Origin: CAYTSA01 sp964440345
GTDB taxonomy: Bacteria; Desulfobacterota; Desulfovibrionia; Desulfovibrionales; Desulfovibrionaceae
DNA length: 23,475 nt
Assembly (NCBI GenBank): GCA_964440345.1
Contig: CAYTSA010000063.1
Span: 1-23,475, forward strand
Direction: 5' to 3'
Shown: positions 14,156 to 22,362 of the stretch, piece after piece
How positions within the stretch are numbered: position 1 is the stretch's first letter
Layout: every line of letters begins with the position of its first letter
Made by a program: the position numbers and the translations under genes
Notes under the pieces: generated by a model
Database searches by the model: none
Told to the model about the DNA's origin: nothing
What the model saw: only the letters and a program-made list of their open reading frames with translations

Positions 14156-14752
14156 ATGGCTGAACCAGTCCGATGCGCCTGGGTTCCAGCAGGCGACGCG
14201 CTCTACGCCCACTATCACGACACAGAGTGGGGCGTTCCCAACGCTGACAGGCGTTTTTTATTCGAGCATCTGGTGCTGGAAGCGGCCCAGGCCGGCTTAA
14301 GCTGGCGGACCATTCTGGGTCGGCGCCAAGGCTATCACGCAGCTTTTGCCGGCTTTGACCCGGCCGCCATAGCCGTTTACGGCCCGGCTGACGTGGACCG
14401 GCTGCTGCAGGATACTGGAATCATCCGTAACCGGCGCAAGATAGAGGCGACCATAAAGAACGCCCGGGCCATGCTGGAACTGGAGTCTGCGGAAGGTGAT
14501 TTTGGCCGCTTTATTTGGTCATTCGTGGACGGCCGGCCGGTGCAGAACCGGTACAAGCGTTTGCAAGACGTCCCGGCCCAGACCGAGCTCTCCGCCAGGT
14601 TGGGCAAAGAACTCAAGCGCCGGGGGTTCTCCTTTGTGGGGCCCACGTCCTGCTATGCGTTCATGCAGGCGGTGGGCATGGTGAACGATCACCCAACGGA
14701 CTGTTGGCGGCATGAGCCCGTGGCCGAGCTGGGAAAAACGTTCGAGGCGTGA
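14156..14752 (+). CDS. tag: DNA-3-methyladenine glycosylase I
   Basis: This encodes 198 residues, a normal length. It begins MAEPVRCAWVPAGDALYAHY followed by HDTEWG. The zinc site of Tag proteins is visible as Cys7, His21, His179 and Cys183 (C-terminal 'NDHPTDC'). Glu42 in LEAAQAGLSW matches the base-recognition glutamate of E. coli Tag. The enzyme excises 3-methyladenine from alkylated DNA by N-glycosidic cleavage, starting base excision repair. It begins one base after the DUF89 gene's stop, with a GAGGTG ribosome binding site inside that gene, and mltA follows within 8 bp, so it sits inside the operon. Confidence 0.95.
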   Translation: MAEPVRCAWVPAGDALYAHYHDTEWGVPNADRRFLFEHLVLEAAQAGLSWRTILGRRQGYHAAFAGFDPAAIAVYGPADVDRLLQDTGIIRNRRKIEATIKNARAMLELESAEGDFGRFIWSFVDGRPVQNRYKRLQDVPAQTELSARLGKELKRRGFSFVGPTSCYAFMQAVGMVNDHPTDCWRHEPVAELGKTFEA

Positions 14753-14759
14753 TGCGGTA

Positions 14760-15995
14760 ATGATGCGGGTTTACGTATACTGCGCGGCGTTCGCTCTTCT
14801 GCTGACGCTGGCTGGCTGCGCCACAACTCCTGAGCCGGCAAGCCAGCCGGCCAGGGTCTTGGCCAAAGCGGAAGAGATGCATTGCTTGAATTTGCCCGGC
14901 CCGCCCCGGCCGTTGCCGCCAGCCCCGGCCGCACGTCCAGAGGCCGCCCCGCTGGTGGCGCGATTCCGGCTGCCGGACGACCAAGCCCAGTTGGCTCTGT
15001 GCCGTCAGCTGAATCCCTGCAACCAGGGGCTGGAGAGCTGGACCAACCTGCGGCCGGCCCTGGCCGCCAATATGGAGTATCTGCAGAAGCTGCGCGACAG
15101 ACCAGGACCAGGCCCGCTGACTCCCCGCAAGCTGCGGCTGGCCGCTGCCCGGCTGCTTAGCCTGCTGGAAACCATGGACGAAAACCCGGACCTGTTGCGA
15201 CAGGAATTCGTCTGGCTGGAGCTGGCCGTCAAAGCCTCCATGACCGGCTACTACACGCCCCTACTGGACGCCAGCCTGCGCCAGGGCGGGGGATACGACT
15301 ATCCTTTGTACAAGCTGCCGCCTGAGCTGGAGGGCAAAGCCGCGCCAGGCCAGGGGCCCAAGGGGTTGGACTCAGCTAAGTGGTCCCGCGAAGCCATAGA
15401 CTTTGGCGGCGCTTTGGCCCACCGTGGTTTGGAGCTGGCCTGGGCCCGCAACCGGGTGGACCTGTTCAATCTTCACGTGCAGGGGGCCGGGGTGCTGGCC
15501 CTGCCAGACGGGTCCCGACGGCGGGTGAACTACGCCGGCAAGAACGGCCTGCCGTTCACAGGACTGGGGGCCGTCTTTAAGCAGCTGAACCTGCTGCCGG
15601 GCGAGCCTATTATCTTGCGGACCATGCGGGCGCATCTGCAGAAGCATCCAGAGCGCGAGCGCGAGTTGCTCAGCCGCAACCAGAGCTATGTGTTCTTTCA
15701 GCTGTTGGATGGCGGCTCCATGGGCACAATGGGCGCGCCGCTCACGCCGCGGGTCAGTTTGGCCACGGACCCGGCGGTTGCGCCCCTGGGCGCGGCCATG
15801 GTGTTTGAAGCCGCCAGGCTGCCCCGGGAAGGCGGAGGCGCTGCGGCCCTGGCCGGGCTGGGGCTTGCGCAAGACACAGGCGGGGTTATAAAAGGCCCGC
15901 GCGTGGATTTCTTTTGGGGCGAAGGGGACCGGGTGGAACGCCAGGCAATGCGCACAAACACCAGCGCCACGGTCTATTTTCTGGTTGCAAAATAA
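14760..15995 (+). CDS. mltA: Membrane-bound lytic murein transglycosylase A
   Basis: This encodes 411 residues from ATG 14760 (ATG 14763 is equally possible). The frame runs back into tag, but the lipoprotein signal sets the start: hydrophobic residues 4-18 and lipobox LAGC with Cys20. After a Pro-rich linker (about 40-70) the MltA domain follows: SMTGYYTPLLDAS, VDLFNLHVQGAG, 'RRVNYAGKNGLPFTGLG', NQSYVFFQ, and the 3D (double-psi barrel) region 'LAQDTGGVIKGPRVDFFWG' with the conserved catalytic Asp. MltA cleaves peptidoglycan glycan strands, forming 1,6-anhydro-muropeptides, and is anchored in the outer membrane. The stop overlaps the next gene's ATG by one base (TAATG). Confidence 0.94.
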   Translation: MMRVYVYCAAFALLLTLAGCATTPEPASQPARVLAKAEEMHCLNLPGPPRPLPPAPAARPEAAPLVARFRLPDDQAQLALCRQLNPCNQGLESWTNLRPALAANMEYLQKLRDRPGPGPLTPRKLRLAAARLLSLLETMDENPDLLRQEFVWLELAVKASMTGYYTPLLDASLRQGGGYDYPLYKLPPELEGKAAPGQGPKGLDSAKWSREAIDFGGALAHRGLELAWARNRVDLFNLHVQGAGVLALPDGSRRRVNYAGKNGLPFTGLGAVFKQLNLLPGEPIILRTMRAHLQKHPERERELLSRNQSYVFFQLLDGGSMGTMGAPLTPRVSLATDPAVAPLGAAMVFEAARLPREGGGAAALAGLGLAQDTGGVIKGPRVDFFWGEGDRVERQAMRTNTSATVYFLVAK

Positions 15996-16663
15996 TGTAT
16001 ACTAAAATAGTATTAAATAAATCGGACATGAAGGACATTACAAAGGCATTCGCTCAGGCGGTGAAAGAACAGACAGAGTCCGTGGCCCGCTGGCACTGCG
16101 AGGAGCCGGCGGCGCCAGAGCCTGCACAAGACAGTGGCCTGGACCGGTTTCGGGGCTTGGTTCTGGCCCAGCATCAGGTCAATTTTCTACTCTGGCACGA
16201 AGAGGACAAGGCCCGCCGCACCGACGTGACAGACGCAGACATAGCCCGGGTCAAGCGGGCCATTGACAAGCTCAACCAGCGCCGCAACGACCTGATAGAG
16301 CAGCTAGACGCGTGTTTGACAGAGCATATTCGACTGCGCGCGCCAACTCTCGACAGCTCAGCCGCGCCCAGGTACAATACAGAAACGCTGGGCTCTGCTC
16401 TGGACAGACTTTCCATTCTGAGCCTGAAACGGTATCATATGGCCGAGCAGGCCGAGCGCCAGGACGCAGACGCAGCGCATCGCGAAAGCTGCCGGGTTAA
16501 GCTGGCTGTAATGGAAGAACAGCACGCCGACCTGGTCCGCTCCTGTCTGGAGCTTATCGACGACTACGGCCGGGGCGCCAAACAGCCTAGAGTCTATTAT
16601 CAATTTAAAATGTATAACGATCCTTCTTTGAACCCTGAACTGTACGCTGCCGAAAAAGGATAA
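15995..16663 (+). CDS. DUF4254 family protein
   Basis: This encodes 222 residues from ATG 15995, inside the TAATG junction with mltA; the frame also reads upstream to 15914 within mltA but that part is a shadow. The diagnostic DUF4254 core is 'HQVNFLLWHEEDKARRTDVT' followed by 'IARVKRAIDKLNQRRNDLIE'. Later parts, 'GSALDRLSILSLKRYHMAEQ' and 'VMEEQHADLVRSCLELIDDY', are helical as expected. The family has no known function; in many bacteria it is found near glycosyltransferase or cell-envelope genes, and here it follows a peptidoglycan enzyme. It has no signal peptide, so it is probably cytoplasmic. The early codons are AT-rich compared with the rest. Confidence 0.88.
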   Translation: MYTKIVLNKSDMKDITKAFAQAVKEQTESVARWHCEEPAAPEPAQDSGLDRFRGLVLAQHQVNFLLWHEEDKARRTDVTDADIARVKRAIDKLNQRRNDLIEQLDACLTEHIRLRAPTLDSSAAPRYNTETLGSALDRLSILSLKRYHMAEQAERQDADAAHRESCRVKLAVMEEQHADLVRSCLELIDDYGRGAKQPRVYYQFKMYNDPSLNPELYAAEKG

Positions 16664-16670
16664 TCGACCT

Positions 16671-18101
16671 ATGCCAGATTACGAAACCGTCATAGGCCTG
16701 GAAGTGCACGCGCAGCTGCGCACTGAGTCCAAGCTTTTTTGTTCCTGCTCCACCCGTTTTGGCCAGGAGCCCAACACCAACGTGTGCGAGGTCTGTTCCG
16801 CCATGCCCGGGGTCCTCCCCGTGTTGAACAAGCAGGCAGTGGAATACGCTGTGATGATGTCCCGGGCGGTGAACTGCACGGTGAATCCGCGCTCGGTGTT
16901 CGCTCGTAAGAACTATTTCTACCCCGATTTGCCCAAGGGTTACCAGATTTCCCAGTACGAGGAGCCCCTTTCCGAGCATGGCTGGGTGGAGATTGTCACC
17001 AGTCAGGGGGCCAAGCGCGTAGGCGTCACCCGCATCCACATGGAGGACGACGCCGGCAAGTCCATCCACTCCCAGGTGGAGAATGTCAGCTTTGTGGACC
17101 TGAACAGGGCCGGCACGCCGCTCATAGAGATCGTCAGCGAGCCGGACATGCGCAGCCCGGAAGAGGCCGTGGCCTACCTGAAGGAGCTGCACTCCATCCT
17201 GCTGTACCTGGGCATTTGCGACGGCAATATGGAGGAGGGCAACTTTCGCTGCGACGCCAACGTCTCCCTGCGGCCCGTGGGCCAAAAGGAGTTTGGCACG
17301 CGCACTGAGCTGAAGAACATGAACTCATTTCGCCACGTACTAAAGGGGCTGGAGTACGAAATCGAGCGGCAGCGAGATATGTTGGACGACGGCGAGAAAG
17401 TCGTCCAGGAAACCCGGCTCTATGACGCGGACAAGAACGCCACCTTTTCCATGCGCGGCAAGGAAGAAGCCCACGACTACAGATATTTTCCGGACCCGGA
17501 CCTGATCCCCGTCTTGGTGGACCCGGACTGGACCAGCCGGCTGGAGGCCGCCCTGCCAGAGCTGCCCAGGCCGCGGCGGGCCCGTTTCATGGAACAGTAT
17601 GGTCTGCCGGAACAGGACGCTGACTTGCTAATCAGTCAGCGTGACTTGGCGGAATATTACGAAGAAGCCGTGCAGGCCTACAACGAGCCGAAAAAGATAG
17701 CCAACTGGATCATGGGCGATTTGCTGCGCGAGCTGAACCAGTCCGGGCAACGGGCGGCTGAGAGCGCCATGCGCCCGGCGCAGCTGGCGGCGCTGGTGCG
17801 GCTGGTGGACGAGGGCAAGATAAGCAGCAAGATTGGCAAAGACAGCTTTGCGGACCTGTTCGCCAGCGGTCAGGACCCGGCGAAATACATCAAAGAAAAG
17901 GGGCTGGCGCAGATATCCGACTCCGGCGCGCTGGAGGCGGAGGTGGACGCCGTACTGGCCGAAAACCCCAAGGAAGTGGAAAACTATCGCGGCGGCAAGA
18001 AAAAACTCATGGGCTTTTTTGTGGGCCAAGTGATGCGCCGGACCCAGGGCAAGGCCAACCCGGCCCTGGTCAACGAGCTGCTTCAGAAGAAATTGGGGTA
18101 G
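16671..18101 (+). CDS. gatB: Asp-tRNA(Asn)/Glu-tRNA(Gln) amidotransferase subunit B
   Basis: This encodes 476 residues, full length. It begins MPDYETVIGLEVHAQLRTES and shows the zinc cysteines in LFCSCS and 'NVCEVCSAMPG', then 'FYPDLPKGYQISQYEEPL', 'RIHMEDDAGKSIH', 'DLNRAGTPLIEIVSEPDM' and 'GNFRCDANVSL'. The C-terminal YqeY/tail domain ends 'GQVMRRTQGKANPALVNELL'. GatB is the kinase/tRNA-binding subunit of GatCAB, which amidates misacylated Asp-tRNA(Asn) and/or Glu-tRNA(Gln). gatA and gatC are not in the window and must lie elsewhere. It starts 7 bp after the DUF4254 gene and ends the operon. Confidence 0.97.
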   Translation: MPDYETVIGLEVHAQLRTESKLFCSCSTRFGQEPNTNVCEVCSAMPGVLPVLNKQAVEYAVMMSRAVNCTVNPRSVFARKNYFYPDLPKGYQISQYEEPLSEHGWVEIVTSQGAKRVGVTRIHMEDDAGKSIHSQVENVSFVDLNRAGTPLIEIVSEPDMRSPEEAVAYLKELHSILLYLGICDGNMEEGNFRCDANVSLRPVGQKEFGTRTELKNMNSFRHVLKGLEYEIERQRDMLDDGEKVVQETRLYDADKNATFSMRGKEEAHDYRYFPDPDLIPVLVDPDWTSRLEAALPELPRPRRARFMEQYGLPEQDADLLISQRDLAEYYEEAVQAYNEPKKIANWIMGDLLRELNQSGQRAAESAMRPAQLAALVRLVDEGKISSKIGKDSFADLFASGQDPAKYIKEKGLAQISDSGALEAEVDAVLAENPKEVENYRGGKKKLMGFFVGQVMRRTQGKANPALVNELLQKKLG

Positions 18102-18186
18102 TGTTCTCTTTCGTTTTTTGCTGTACGTTTTGTTTGCGCGTTTTTTCCGGCCGCGTGTAGCGCGGGCGTTGTAAAAAGTTAAGGAA

Positions 18187-18230
18187 GGGGGAGCCCGAAG
18201 GCGAGACCTCTTCCAAAAGGTTTCGCCCCC
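18187..18230 (+). promoter_or_regulatory. Structured leader or intercistronic hairpin upstream of mtnA
   Basis: GCGAGACCT (18201-18209) pairs with AGGTTTCGC (18218-18226) with one G-U. GGGGG (18187-18191) can add pairs to the following C run (18226-18230), leaving an asymmetric bulge AGCCCGAAG. It lies 34 bp before the mtnA start. It may be a transcription attenuator, an mRNA-end hairpin of gatB, or a repeat element; no T tract follows. The rest of 18102-18263 holds no gene. Confidence 0.5.
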
Positions 18231-18263
18231 GGACCACACTTTGAAATTGCACAAGGAAATTAT

Positions 18264-19307
18264 ATGACTGAGCATATCCAGTTTTCCGACGACAAGAACG
18301 CGCTCATCTTGCTGGACCAGCGCTACCTGCCCACCCGGGAGGACTGGTTCGAATGCCGGTCCACCAAGGACGTGATCTACGCTTTGCAGACCATGGTGGT
18401 GCGCGGCGCCCCGGCCATTGGCGTGACTGCGGCTTACGGCTGCTATCTGGCCACCCAGGAAACTGACCCCAACGCTCCGGGCTGGAAGGAGACCCTGCGC
18501 GGCCTGCTGGCTGAGCTGGCCGACGCCCGGCCCACGGCTGTGAACCTGCGCTGGGCAGTGAACTTGATGGAGCGCTACTGGGACGAGCACCCGGAGTGGG
18601 ACTTGCGGGCTTTGGCCTCCCATTGGCTACACAAGGCAAAGGAGCTACACGCCGAAGATATTGAAATCAACAAGGCCATCGGCCGCCACGGCGCCACGGT
18701 CATAAACGAGGGCGACGCCATAATGACCCACTGCAACGCCGGCGCCCTGGCCACAGCCGGCTACGGCACGGCTCTGGGCGTAGTTCGCGGCGCCCTGGAC
18801 GCAGGCAAGAAGGTAACCGTCATCGCCAACGAGACCCGGCCCTTTTTGCAGGGCGCGCGGTTGACCGCCTATGAGCTGGTCAAGGACGACATCCCGGTGA
18901 AGGTCGCCTGCGACAACGCCTGCTGTCTGCTCATGTCCCGGGGGCTGGTGGACAAGGTTGTGGTGGGCGCCGACCGCATAGCGGCCAATGGCGACGCCGC
19001 CAACAAGATAGGCACTTACGGCGTGGCTGTAATGGCCAAGGAACACGGCGTGCCGTTTTACGTGGCCGCGCCGCTATCCACCATAGACCTGGAAACGCCA
19101 AACGGCGACGCCATACCCATTGAAAACCGTACCCCGCGCGAGGTGACCCACGTGGGAGAAACCCAGATTACCCCGGACAACGTGGAAGTCTTCAACTACG
19201 CCTTTGACGTGACCCCCAATGAACTCATCGCCGGTATTATAACTGAGAAAGGCGTCTTGACCCGGCCGTTTACAGACGCCATTCTTGAAGCCTTTGGCAA
19301 AAAATAA
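18264..19307 (+). CDS. mtnA: S-methyl-5-thioribose-1-phosphate isomerase
   Basis: This encodes 347 residues from ATG 18264, with AAGGAAA upstream. Family motifs are 'VIYALQTMVVRGAPAIGVTA', 'IMTHCNAGALATAGYGTALG' (conserved active-site Cys), 'VIANETRPFLQGARLTAYEL', and 'VVVGADRIAANGDAANKIGT' (active-site Asp). The enzyme converts methylthioribose-1-phosphate to methylthioribulose-1-phosphate in methionine salvage. No other salvage genes are nearby; the thiazole synthase gene is 27 bp downstream. Members of this family also act on deoxyribose or ribose phosphates in other pathways, such as 5-deoxyribose disposal, so the in vivo substrate should be treated as likely but not certain. Confidence 0.95.
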   Translation: MTEHIQFSDDKNALILLDQRYLPTREDWFECRSTKDVIYALQTMVVRGAPAIGVTAAYGCYLATQETDPNAPGWKETLRGLLAELADARPTAVNLRWAVNLMERYWDEHPEWDLRALASHWLHKAKELHAEDIEINKAIGRHGATVINEGDAIMTHCNAGALATAGYGTALGVVRGALDAGKKVTVIANETRPFLQGARLTAYELVKDDIPVKVACDNACCLLMSRGLVDKVVVGADRIAANGDAANKIGTYGVAVMAKEHGVPFYVAAPLSTIDLETPNGDAIPIENRTPREVTHVGETQITPDNVEVFNYAFDVTPNELIAGIITEKGVLTRPFTDAILEAFGKK

Positions 19308-19334
19308 CCTTTAGCAGTAGAAGGACGCGAGAAA

Positions 19335-20129
19335 ATGAGCCTTGACGAACGCATCATTACCGAAGCGATACTGGATAGATATTTCGAAAAATTTAAAAAA
19401 TGTCTCGACCTGGACGTGGCCATTGTGGGCGGCGGTCCTTCCGGCATGATGGCCGGCTACAAGCTGGCTAAGGACGGCTTTAAGGTCGCCATGTTTGAGC
19501 GCAAGCTTTCCCTGGGCGGCGGCATGTGGGGCGGCGGCATGACCTTCAACTACATCGTCTGCCAGCAAGCCAGCAAGCACCTGCTGGACGAGCTGGAGCT
19601 GCCGGCAGAGCCGTACGGAGACGGCTACTACACGGTTGACGCTGTGGCCGCCACGACTACCCTGGCCTCCAAGGCCTGTCTGGCCGGCCTGCAGGTCTTC
19701 AACTGCATGAGCGTGGAGGACGTGGTCATCCGCGAGGAAGAAGGGCGCAAGCGCGTCACCGGCCTGGTCATCAATTCCAGCCCGGTGGAAATGACCGGCC
19801 TGCACGTGGACCCGCTGGTGCTGAACAGCCGCTACACCATTGAGGCCACCGGCCACGCTGTGGAGCTGCTGCAGACCCTGATGCGCAAGAACGACGTGCA
19901 GTTGAACACGCCCTCCGGGGGCATAGAGGGCGAGCAGTCCATGTGGGCCGAGGTGGCGGAGACGAATACACCGCTCAACACCCGGGAGATATTTCCGGGC
20001 GTGTACGTGGCCGGCATGGCCGCCAACGCCAGCTACGGCTCATATCGCATGGGCCCCATTTTTGGCGGCATGCTCCTTTCTGGCGAAAAGGCCGCGGCGG
20101 AAATAGCCGCAAAACTGCGCAACGCATAA
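19335..20129 (+). CDS. thi4: Sulfide-dependent adenosine diphosphate thiazole synthase (Thi4)
   Basis: This encodes 264 residues from ATG 19335. The N-terminal Rossmann motif VAIVGGGPSGMMAGYKLA at about 28-45 binds NAD, followed by 'ERKLSLGGGMWGGGM', 'PSGGIEGEQSMWAEV' and 'GVYVAGMAANASYGSYRMGP'. The residue that is the sulfur-donor Cys in yeast Thi4 ('C-M-D-P') is His157 here, in GLHVDPL, as in the archaeal enzymes that use free sulfide catalytically. It builds the thiazole part of thiamine from NAD, glycine and sulfide. Free sulfide is plentiful in sulfate reducers, which fits. It follows mtnA by 27 bp and precedes the cyclic-nucleotide-binding gene by 13 bp. Confidence 0.95.
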   Translation: MSLDERIITEAILDRYFEKFKKCLDLDVAIVGGGPSGMMAGYKLAKDGFKVAMFERKLSLGGGMWGGGMTFNYIVCQQASKHLLDELELPAEPYGDGYYTVDAVAATTTLASKACLAGLQVFNCMSVEDVVIREEEGRKRVTGLVINSSPVEMTGLHVDPLVLNSRYTIEATGHAVELLQTLMRKNDVQLNTPSGGIEGEQSMWAEVAETNTPLNTREIFPGVYVAGMAANASYGSYRMGPIFGGMLLSGEKAAAEIAAKLRNA

Positions 20130-20142
20130 CCCGGCACGCCAC

Positions 20143-20724
20143 ATGGAACGCATAGAAGGACGAAATTTTTTCGCCAGTGACGTGATTTTCCGCGAAGGGG
20201 ACAACGGCGACTGCGCTTATGTGCTCATCGGGGGAAAAATACGTGTTACCAAAACCGTGCGCGGCCAGGAAAAGGTGGTCGCTGAGCTGGAGCCATTCGC
20301 CATATTCGGCGAAATGGCGCTCTATCTGGAGGACCACAAGCGCACCGCTACAGTCACGGCGGTGGATGCTGTGCGGACAATGGTGCTGAACAAGGACAAC
20401 TTTGAAGACTTCATGCGCCAGTCGCCGCAGATACTGGGCCAGGTGATCCAGAACTTCTCCGAGCGCATCCACACCGCCACCACGGCGGCCATGCCTGCAG
20501 ACGTAGCCTCCTCCATCGGCTACATGCTCGCGCTGTTGGCTAGCTCTGGGCTGGATTCCGTAGCAGTGAAGCAGCTGGAAGAAGCTTTGTCCGGTGTGCT
20601 GAATGCAGCGCCGGCCACCATACGCGGCGAGATTGAGCGGCTGGCCCAGGCTGGTCTTGTGGAGCTGGATGGAGCAACTCTGCGCTTTGACCCGGACGCC
20701 GGCCGGCGCGTTCTCATGGCGTGA
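20143..20724 (+). CDS. Cyclic nucleotide-binding domain protein, possible Crp/Fnr-type regulator
   Basis: This encodes 193 residues from ATG 20143. Residues about 5-120 form a cNMP-binding beta roll ('VIFREGDNGDCAYVLIGGKI'), with phosphate-binding cassette FGEMALYLEDHKRTATV, in which the R-T-A positions match proteins that bind cyclic nucleotides. The C-terminal ~70 residues ('LEEALSGVLNAAPATIRGEI' and ERLAQAGLVELDG) look like a winged-helix with the usual 'LE.AGLVE' wing. It could therefore be a transcription factor, but I cannot prove DNA binding. The Shine-Dalgarno is weak. The stop TGA overlaps a possible GTG start of der, and it shares the operon with mtnA and thi4. Confidence 0.88.
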   Translation: MERIEGRNFFASDVIFREGDNGDCAYVLIGGKIRVTKTVRGQEKVVAELEPFAIFGEMALYLEDHKRTATVTAVDAVRTMVLNKDNFEDFMRQSPQILGQVIQNFSERIHTATTAAMPADVASSIGYMLALLASSGLDSVAVKQLEEALSGVLNAAPATIRGEIERLAQAGLVELDGATLRFDPDAGRRVLMA

Positions 20725-20735
20725 GCAGACCAATC

Positions 20736-22133
20736 ATGCCGCCACTTGTCGCCCTCATAGGCCGCCCCAACGTGGGCAAATCCTCCCTGTTCAACCGGCT
20801 GGTCCGCGCCCGCCGGGCCATTGCCCACGACCGGCCCGGGGTCACCCGGGACCGGCTCTACGGCGAAGTGAGGCAGGGCGCGCAGCCCTTCCGCATCGTA
20901 GACACCGGCGGCATCGCCCTGGACGACGCAGGCCGGGCCGTGAGCGGACCGGAGGGCCAGCGCGGCTTTGAAGACCACATCCTGGCCCAGGCGGCTATAG
21001 CCATGGAAGAGGCGCAGCTGCTCATCCTGCTGCTGGACGGCCGCGAAGGCCTGACCCCCCTGGACGAGCAGCTGGCCCGCCACTGTCGCCGCAGCCGCAA
21101 GCCTTTGCTGGCTGTGGTCAACAAGGTGGACAGCGCCGAGCACGAGCCGGCCATGCTGGCCGAGTTCCACGCCCTGGGCCTGGACTTAGTCGCAATTTCA
21201 GCGTCACACGGCTACAACATTGGCGGCCTGGTAGACGCCATAGAAGAACGATTGCCTGAAGAACCGGATGTATCTGAGCAAGACGTCGTACTGGAAGAAG
21301 AGGGACTGGACCCGGAAAAAGGATTGCGGCTGGCCATGGTGGGCAAGCCCAACGCCGGCAAGTCCACCCTGGTGAACCGGCTGTGCGGCGAGGACCGGAT
21401 GATAGTGAGCGAGCAGGCCGGCACAACCCGCGACAGCGTGGACGTGACCGTGGAGCGGCCCGACCCGGAGAACCCGGAGCAGTCACTGCGCATCACCTTT
21501 GTGGACACAGCTGGAGTGCGCCGGCGCAGCCACATTCAGGACAGCGTAGAAAAGGTCAGTGTCCAGTCCGCCCTGGCGTCAGCAAGGCGCGCGGACGTCG
21601 TTGTTCTGGTCATGGACGCCTCCCAGGGCGTCACCGCCCAGGACAAGAAGCTCATCGCTTACCTGGACAAAGAAAAAATTCCATTCATCGCAGTAGTCAA
21701 CAAATGGGACTTGGTTCCCCGGGCGGAAAAGCGCGAGGCCAAGCAGTTCTTCAAGGACGCATTGAGTTTGTGCAACTATGCGCCGTTGCTCTACCTTTCC
21801 GCCAAAAGCGGGGCCGGCGCCGAGGCCATTTTGCCCACAGGACTGGACCTGTTCGAAGAGTGCGGCCTGCGCGTCTCCACGGGCGAGCTGAACCGGATAT
21901 TCCGCGAGGTCCTCAGCCGGCACCAGGCGCCCATCGTCCAGGGCCGGCGGGCAAAGTTTTACTACATGACCCAGACCGCCACCCACCCGCCCACGTTCGT
22001 CTTCTTCGTGAACGACCCGGACCGGGTGAAGACCAGCTACGTCCGTTATCTGGAGAACAATCTGCGCAAGCTCTTTGGCCTGCGCCACGCCCCGCTCAAG
22101 GTGCTCTTTCGGGGAAGTCACAAAAAGGAGTGA
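20736..22133 (+). CDS. der: Ribosome biogenesis GTPase Der (EngA)
   Basis: This encodes 465 residues from ATG 20736, which gives MPPLVALIGRPNVGKSSLFN, the normal Der start; a GTG at 20721 overlapping the previous stop would add five residues. Two GTPase domains are seen: G1 GRPNVGKS at 9-16 with DTGG, and a second GKPNAGKS at 203-210 with DTAG and later 'VVNKWDL'. The C-terminal KH-like domain ends 'FGLRHAPLKVLFRGSHKKE'. Der helps mature the 50S subunit and is essential in many bacteria. The gap between the two G domains holds an acidic linker ('EEPDVSEQDVVLEEEG'). The stop codon is the start of a dispersed repeat (copy B). Confidence 0.97.
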   Translation: MPPLVALIGRPNVGKSSLFNRLVRARRAIAHDRPGVTRDRLYGEVRQGAQPFRIVDTGGIALDDAGRAVSGPEGQRGFEDHILAQAAIAMEEAQLLILLLDGREGLTPLDEQLARHCRRSRKPLLAVVNKVDSAEHEPAMLAEFHALGLDLVAISASHGYNIGGLVDAIEERLPEEPDVSEQDVVLEEEGLDPEKGLRLAMVGKPNAGKSTLVNRLCGEDRMIVSEQAGTTRDSVDVTVERPDPENPEQSLRITFVDTAGVRRRSHIQDSVEKVSVQSALASARRADVVVLVMDASQGVTAQDKKLIAYLDKEKIPFIAVVNKWDLVPRAEKREAKQFFKDALSLCNYAPLLYLSAKSGAGAEAILPTGLDLFEECGLRVSTGELNRIFREVLSRHQAPIVQGRRAKFYYMTQTATHPPTFVFFVNDPDRVKTSYVRYLENNLRKLFGLRHAPLKVLFRGSHKKE

Positions 22134-22168
22134 GCAGCCCCAAGCCAACGGCGGCGGCGAGCAACGCG
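22130..22168 (+). repeat. Dispersed intergenic repeat, copy B (39 nt)
   Basis: It begins GTGAGCAGCCCCAAGCC. It is identical over 39 nt to the minus strand of 10028-10066 and over 34 nt to 23074-23107. The der TGA (22131-22133) is bases 2-4. GCAGCCCC (22134-22141) pairs with GGGGCTGC (22175-22182), so the copy can form an 8-bp stem. GGCGTCATATGG and CGAAGCGAAGCGAG follow downstream in the same order as after copy A. Confidence 0.92.
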
Positions 22169-22362
22169 AGCCGCGGGGCTGCGGCAGCCTGATCCCCGTA
22201 GCGGCGCAGGGGGCAGGCGTCATATGGTAAACCATAAGACGGCGCGTTATGCGCTGATCAACGCGGCTTGTTGCGCTTGGGATGCGGCCGAAGCGAAGCG
22301 AGGGACCTGTGCGAATAAACATATAACCGCAGGTGTGCATTCTCTTTATACTGAATAACGCC
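22169..22362. other. Repeat-rich spacer between der and the Fic gene
   Basis: No gene is supported. Structures include TATGGT-AA-ACCATA, a perfect hairpin near 22224-22237, and the block CGAAGCGAAGCGAG (near 22290-22303) shared with the other element copies. The promoter of the Fic gene, if it has one, should be in the AT-rich last 60 bp. Confidence 0.45.

Noticed and set aside
18102..18263. TPP or SAM riboswitch upstream of mtnA-thi4
   Set aside because: The conserved CUGAGA-type and related core motifs are not visible; only a hairpin of unknown type is seen.
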